Assembly: GCA_036563805.1 (NCBI GenBank)
Contig: DATCLS010000058.1
Coordinates: forward strand, 62,001 to 126,000
DNA from: DATCLS01 sp036563805
GTDB lineage: Bacteria > Actinomycetota > Acidimicrobiia > Acidimicrobiales > VFJN01
Reading direction: 5' to 3'
Length of the DNA stretch: 64,000 nucleotides
Within the stretch, counting starts at the first letter, position 1, and the number at the start of each line of letters is the position of its first letter. The notes beneath the pieces were generated by a model, which saw only the letters and a program-made list of their open reading frames with translations, was not told where the DNA came from and did not search any database. The translations under genes were made by a program, and so were the position numbers. Shown here in pieces: positions 57,751 to 64,000 of the stretch.

Positions 57751-59951
57751 ATGGACGAGTTCCTGCAAGCCGTCATCACCGGCCTGGCCACCGCCGCCAT
57801 CCTGGCGGTGGGGGCCAGCGGCCTGGTGCTGACGTACACGACGACGGGCATCTTCAACTTCGCCCACGGCGCCATCGGCATGCTCGGCGCCTTCGCCTAC
57901 TGGCAGCTCCGGTTCGACTGGGGGTGGCCGGCGCCGCTGGCGCTGTTCGTCGTGCTCGGCGTGCTCGCCCCGCTGGTCGGCCTTGCCATCGAGCGGGGGG
58001 TGATGCGCCAGCTCGAGGACGCCCCCGAGTCAGCGCGGGTCGTGGTCACGGTCGGCCTGTTGGCCGCCGCCCTCGGCCTCGGCCTGTGGGTGTGGAACCC
58101 CGACGATCCCCGGCCCATCCAGCGGTTCTGGGGGATCGCGAGCGTCGAGCTGCTCGGCGTGCGGGTCAGCTGGCACGAGGTGGCGTCGTTCGTCATCGCC
58201 GTCGTGCTCGCGCTCGGCCTGCGTCTGCTGCTGTACCGGACCCGGGCCGGCCTCGCCATGCGGGCATCGGTCGACGACCGAGGGCTGGCCCGGCTCAACG
58301 GCGCCAACCCCTACCGGTCGGCGATGCTGGCCTGGGCCATCGGCTGCGGCACGGCGGCGCTGGCCGGGATCCTCATCTCGCCGACCACGACGCTGACGCA
58401 TGTCAACCTCACGCTGTTCATCGTCAACGCCTACGCGGCGGCGATGTTCGGCCGGCTACGCAACCTTCCCATGACGTTCCTGGGGGCGGTGATCCTGGGC
58501 CTGGCCGACGCGTTCGCGCTGGCGTACCTGCCGACCGACAGCGTGCTGCTGGCCCAGTTCCGCTTCGCCATCCCGGCGATCCTGCTGTTCGTCGTGCTGC
58601 TGGCCCTGCCCCAGAGCCGGCTGCGGGGCAAGGCCACGCAGTCGGCCCGCGAGGTCGTGCCCCGACCGCCCTGGACGGGCTCGGTGGCGACCGCCGCCTG
58701 CTTCGTCATGGCCGGCCTGGTGATCGCCCGGATCGTGTCGGAGCCGGACGCCATCCAGGTCCAGCGGATCATCGCCGTCGCCATCATCGGGCTGTCGCTG
58801 GTGCCGCTGGTCGGCTACGCCGGCCAGATGTCGCTGTGTCAGCTCAGCCTGGCGGGCATCGGGGCCCTGGTCATGGCCCACCACGGCCAGGGCGGCGGCT
58901 GGGACGGCCTGGTGCTGGCCACGGTCGTGACCGCGGCCGTCGGGGCAGTCGTGGCCCTACCCACGCTGCGCATGGCCGGCATCTACCTGACCCTGATGAC
59001 CGCGGCGTTCGCCATGGTGCTCGACCAGTGGATCTTCGGGCTCCAGCGCTTCGAGATCGGCCCGCTGGCCATCGACCTGTTCGGCACCGGCTCGGTCGAC
59101 GTCGACGACCTCGACGTGCCCGGCGTCTCCACCCAGGCCGACCGGGTCGTGTTCCTCAGCGTCGTGTTCGCGCTCGTCTACCTGCTGGTCGTCGCCATCC
59201 GGCGCAGCACGTTCGGCCAGCAGCTGCTGGCGCTCAAAGACAGCCCGGCCGCCTGCGCCACGCTGGGGATCAACCCGGCGATGGTGAAGCTGGCCGTGTT
59301 CACGCTGGCGGCCGGCATGGCCGGGTTCGGCGGCGCCCTCTACGGCGGGACGCTGGGCACGATCAGCGCCCAGAACTTCAACTTCAACCTCAACCTGCCG
59401 CTGCTGCTGCTGGCGGTGGTGGGCGGCATCGGCAGCCCGGCCGGGGCGCTCGCCGCCGGGGTCCTCGTCGGGGGGCTGCCGCTCATCGTCGACGTGGCGC
59501 CCTGGTTCGAGAACGTCAACCGGGTCCTGCCCGGCACGCTCGGCGTGGCCATGGGCCGCAACCCCAACGGCATCGTCCACTCGCTGCGCGAGGGCTTCGC
59601 TCCGCTCCGCCGGGTGCCGGCCCTGGCCGTCCTGGCCGTGGTCGGCGTGGCCGGCGTGGTGGCGCTGCGGCTGGCCGAGGTGCTCACCGGCCTGCCTTTT
59701 GCCCTGGCGCTGATGGCCGTGCCCGTCCTGTGCGGGCTGGCCGCCCAGCGGCTCCTCGGCCGGCGGGGCCGGGCGGCCGAGCCCGCCGGGCCCCCCGAGG
59801 TCCCGCTCGAGTGGGTGGGCATCGTCCGCCCGTTCGAGCCGGCGGACGTCGCCGCCCTCGACCGGGAGCTGGGGCTGGAGACGCCCCGGCTGGCGACCGC
59901 GGGGACCGCCCCGGCGGGCGTGGCCGGCGTGGCGGGCGCGGAGGCCCGGCC

Positions 59952-59955
<4 letters not shown>
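57751..59955 (+). CDS. Fused branched-chain-type ABC permease (LivH-LivM)
   Basis: This 734-residue protein joins two permease domains that are usually separate. The LivH half is about 1-290, with GLVLTYTTTGIFNFAHGAIGMLGAFAYWQL and ISPTTTLTHVNLTLFIVNAYAAAMFG. The LivM half is about 310-640, with LSLVPLVGYAGQMSLCQLSLAGIGA and FGGALYGGTLGTIS. Each half has about eight or nine membrane segments. A cytoplasmic tail of about 55 residues ends the protein. One chain would form the whole membrane channel. GGGGGGAG stands 3 bases before ATG 57751. Confidence 0.88.
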
Positions 59956-61420
<1,465 letters not shown>

Positions 61421-61423
61421 GTC

Positions 61424-61831
61424 ATGTACGAGAACTCCGAGCGCGTCGAGCAGTTCAAGGCCGAGATCGCGGACATGAAGCTGCGCGACCCGGCCACGAG
61501 CCTCGACCGGCTGCTGTCCCGCCTCGGGCTGCTCGGACTGGGGGGAGGCGTCGTCGTGGGCGTCGTCGCCTACTTCGTGTCGCACGGCACGACGAACCCG
61601 CTCCAGCAGCGCGACGCCATCGTGCTCGGCCTCCTGGCCGTCACGCTCGCCTTGGTGGGGGGCGCGCTCTGGCTCAAGGCCGCGCTGGCCGGGTTCCTGC
61701 GCTTCTGGATCGCCCGGGTGTGCTACGAGCAGCAGGCCCAGGCCGACCGGGTCGTGGCCGCGGTCACGGGGGCGCCCGCCGCGTCGCCCAACTCCGGCGG
61801 CCGGGAGCCGGCGGCCGGCCGGGCGCGCTGA
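61424..61831 (+). CDS. Small membrane protein (135 aa) linked to the importer
   Basis: This protein has a helical N terminus (ENSERVEQFKAEIADMKLRDPATSLDRLLSRLG), two membrane segments (about 38-56 and 67-88) and an Ala/Pro-rich end. It lies 3 bases after livF, so it is co-transcribed with the importer. I do not recognise it; an accessory role in transport is possible but unproven. ATG 61424 has no clear ribosome site because of the close spacing. Confidence 0.6.
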   Translation: MYENSERVEQFKAEIADMKLRDPATSLDRLLSRLGLLGLGGGVVVGVVAYFVSHGTTNPLQQRDAIVLGLLAVTLALVGGALWLKAALAGFLRFWIARVCYEQQAQADRVVAAVTGAPAASPNSGGREPAAGRAR

Positions 61832-61966
61832 CCGGGCCGCCACTGACCGCCCCGGCGCCGACCGGCAGCCGCTGAGGCCGGCGTGCGGCACGAGGGTCGC
61901 GGTCCGGTCACCGCGCGGCCCCGGGCCGACGGACCGCGGCCGGCCGACCACCCGGGCGCACGACGG

Positions 61967-61972
61967 TAAGTT
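61967..61972 (+). promoter_or_regulatory. -10 hexamer TAAGTT of the AAA regulator gene
   Basis: TAAGTT ends 6 bases before GTG 61979, which supports that start; GTG 61988 with GAGGGGG upstream is the alternative. Confidence 0.4.
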
Positions 61973-61978
61973 GAGGGG

Positions 61979-64000
61979 GTGGCTGCCGTGAGCAGGGGGC
62001 ACGCCCGGCCGCACGTCGGTCGCGACCGGGAACGATCCCGGACGCTGGCGGCGGTCACGGGCGATAGGGGAGGCGGGGCGATCCTCGCCGGCGAGGCCGG
62101 CGTGGGCAAGAGCCACCTGCTCGACCTCGTGACCGAGGACCTGGCCGGCGACGGCTGGTCCCCGCTCCTGGCCCACGGCGACCCCACCCGCCGGACCTCG
62201 GCCTTCGGCGCGTTCGGCGACCTGCTCCCGCCGCTGACCGGAGAGCCCGACCGGTGGGCCCTCGTGCTGCACGCCGGCCTCGACCACCTCGTCGGGCGGG
62301 CCGCCTCCGGGCCGCCCGTGCTCGTCGCCGACGACCTCCACGCCTTCGACCCCGCGTCCGCCGCCCTGGTCCAGCAGGCCGTGCTCGACGGCCGCGTCCG
62401 GCTGGTCGGCACGCTCCGGGTGGGCGACTCGGCCCCCGACGCGGTCACGGCGCTGTGGAAGGACGAGCTGGTCGAGCGCATCGACCTCGTCCCGCTCGAC
62501 CCCGACGAGTCGGCCGAGCTGGCCGAGCAGCTGGTCGGCGGGCCGGTCGACGCCGACACCCACCAGCGGCTCTGGACCTGGACCCAGGGCAACCCGCTGC
62601 TGCTCACCGAGATCGTCGAGCACGCCCGCGACCATGGCAACTGGCGCCAGGTGGCCGGCCTGTGGCGGCTGGCCGACGCCCCCGCCCAGTCGCCCCGCCT
62701 GGTCGGCCTGCTCGAGGAACGGGTCACCCGCTGCCCGCCGGCGGTCGCCGACCTGGTCGACGCCGTGGCGCTGGCCTGGCGCCTGCCCATCGGCGTGGCC
62801 GACGCCCTGGTGGGCCGGGCGGCGGTGACCGAGGCCGAGCGGGCCCGGCTCGTGCGGGTGCGCGACGAGCACGGCCGCACCGGCGTCACGCTCGACCACC
62901 CGCTGTACGGCGAGCTGCGCCGCTCGGCCACGCCGCCCGAGCGCAAGACCCGCCTGCGCCACCGCCTGCTCGACGTGGTCGAGTCGCCGGAGCCGCCCGC
63001 CGCCGACCTCGGCGCCGCCGACATGGAGCTGGTCGCCCAGTGGTACCTGGAGACCGGCCGGGTCGGGACCGGCACGGCCGGCATCCTGCTGGCCGCGGCC
63101 GAGCGGGCCTGGGCCGGTAACGAGCCCGAGCGGGCGGCGGCGTTCGCCCGGCGGTCGTGGGAGCTGGAGCGGGCCGACCGCGCCGGCCACCTGCTGGTCA
63201 GCGCGCTGGCCCGGATCGGGGCCATCGACGACCTGGAGGTCGTGGCCCCTGAGGTGGTGGCCGAGGCCTCCTCCGAGCGGGTCCGGGCCCAGGCCCTGCT
63301 CAGCCACGCAGTGGCGCTGTTCCACTTCGCCAACCGGCCCGCCGACGCCCGGGCGCTGCTCGAGCGCGGCCGGGAGCTCTTCCGGGAGCAGCTGTGGCGG
63401 GACGTGATGGTCATCGAGGCCGCCAGCTACGCCCTGCAGATGGGCGAGGTGCGGGCGGCCGTGGCCCAGGCGACGCCGCAGCTCGACGCCGCCCACCCCC
63501 GGGCCGCGGCCGAGGCGGCTGCGGTGGTGGCGCCCGGCCTGGCCCTCATGGGCCGCATCGCCGAGTCGACGGCGGCCGCCGAGCGGGGGCTCGAGCTGGC
63601 CCGGTCGCTGACCGACCACTTCATCGACCTCGGCCAGTACCTGTTCCACATGCTCACCGCCCTGGTGGACGACGGCCGGGTGGCCGAGGCCGACGCCCTG
63701 GCCCAGGGGGCCCTCGAGGACCCGTCCGGGCCGTCGGACACGTTCTCCCGAGCCTTCGTCCAGGTGTCGCTCGGGCGCATCCACCGCCTGCGGGGCCGGC
63801 CCGAGACCGCGGCCCGCTGGTTCCGGGAGGCGGTGGCGTCGTTCGACGACGTGCACCGCACCGGGTTCGCAGCCTGGGCGTTCGCCGGGTTGGCCGCGGT
63901 GCGGGCCGAGGTCGGCGACCTCGACGGCGCCCGATCGGCCGCCGAGCGGTGCCGGGCGCTGCGCGACCACCCGATCCGGGTGGGGACCGCCGAGGTCCGG
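61979..64000 (+). CDS. AAA-ATPase regulator of LuxR/LAL type (3' end outside window)
   Basis: The first 674 residues of a large STAND-type ATPase are visible. VGRDRERSRTLAAVTG leads into Walker A GEAGVGKS (38-45) and Walker B VLVADDLHAFD with Asp118 and Asp119. TWTQGNPLLLTEI is the sensor stretch. A long alpha-helical TPR-like repeat region follows from about 330 (WAGNEPERAAAFARRSWELE, ARALLERGRELF, AARWFREAVASF). In LAL regulators such a region ends in a LuxR-type DNA-binding domain, which would lie past the window edge. It may control the importer and dehydrogenase genes next to it; that is inference from position. Confidence 0.75.
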   Translation, partial: MAAVSRGHARPHVGRDRERSRTLAAVTGDRGGGAILAGEAGVGKSHLLDLVTEDLAGDGWSPLLAHGDPTRRTSAFGAFGDLLPPLTGEPDRWALVLHAGLDHLVGRAASGPPVLVADDLHAFDPASAALVQQAVLDGRVRLVGTLRVGDSAPDAVTALWKDELVERIDLVPLDPDESAELAEQLVGGPVDADTHQRLWTWTQGNPLLLTEIVEHARDHGNWRQVAGLWRLADAPAQSPRLVGLLEERVTRCPPAVADLVDAVALAWRLPIGVADALVGRAAVTEAERARLVRVRDEHGRTGVTLDHPLYGELRRSATPPERKTRLRHRLLDVVESPEPPAADLGAADMELVAQWYLETGRVGTGTAGILLAAAERAWAGNEPERAAAFARRSWELERADRAGHLLVSALARIGAIDDLEVVAPEVVAEASSERVRAQALLSHAVALFHFANRPADARALLERGRELFREQLWRDVMVIEAASYALQMGEVRAAVAQATPQLDAAHPRAAAEAAAVVAPGLALMGRIAESTAAAERGLELARSLTDHFIDLGQYLFHMLTALVDDGRVAEADALAQGALEDPSGPSDTFSRAFVQVSLGRIHRLRGRPETAARWFREAVASFDDVHRTGFAAWAFAGLAAVRAEVGDLDGARSAAERCRALRDHPIRVGTAEVR

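Overview
Layout and organism. The window is about 64 kb of very GC-rich, densely coded chromosome with no insertion sequence, prophage, CRISPR array, rRNA or tRNA that I can recognise. The Pup-proteasome cluster (arc, dop, pup, prcB, prcA, pafA, pafB, pafC) followed by Tat genes and a HelY-type helicase, a fused FO synthase for coenzyme F420, a MarP-like protease, a DUF4193 protein and a DUF3866 protein point to Actinomycetota. The mix fits a deep branch such as Acidimicrobiia better than Mycobacteriales or Streptomyces; that last step is inference. No gene-free stretch exceeds 300 bases; the longest is 48156..48405.

Left part (1..22 kb). A truncated MobA-like gene, a rhodanese and RNase D run rightward. 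A GH13 glucosidase, a Cys-rich protein, a LOG-family protein, FO synthase, a membrane cyclase and a pentose-phosphate operon (tkt-tal-pgl) run leftward. A FIST-domain gene with a small partner comes next. A desaturase and a TetR regulator diverge around a clear operator. The TetR gene leads into a split ADP-forming acyl-CoA synthetase. A PBP4-type carboxypeptidase, a DUF4190 protein and a LON-substrate-domain protein close the part.

Middle part (22..48 kb). Three small, mostly membrane, proteins precede trmI and a MarP-like periplasmic protease. The Pup-proteasome region follows: a divergent ferredoxin, then the ATPase, Dop, Pup, the 20S subunits, PafA, DUF3866 and the PafBC regulators. Next come signal peptidase I, a glycerophosphodiesterase, Tat translocase genes and the SKI2-like helicase. 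The Pup tag is encoded directly with a C-terminal GGE. A strong hairpin terminator plus a separate promoter split pup from prcBA. A zinc-free oxidoreductase-like gene, an M20 peptidase and a double-domain ThyX-like protein follow.

Right part (48..64 kb). A DUF4193 acidic zinc-ribbon protein with a CRP-like site in front heads a four-gene run ending in GNAT and Nudix genes. An enoyl-CoA hydratase, a small zinc ribbon and a large OB-like/low-complexity protein come next. The last block is a probable catabolic module: a FadE26/FadE27-like heteromeric acyl-CoA dehydrogenase behind a KstR-like operator, then a complete branched-chain-amino-acid-type ABC importer with fused permeases. The window ends inside an AAA/LuxR-type regulator.

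Expression style. About two dozen genes have a TANNNT hexamer ending 6-10 bases before the start codon, so most transcripts here are probably leaderless or nearly so. Genes inside runs instead use Shine-Dalgarno sites or ATGA/GTGA overlaps.
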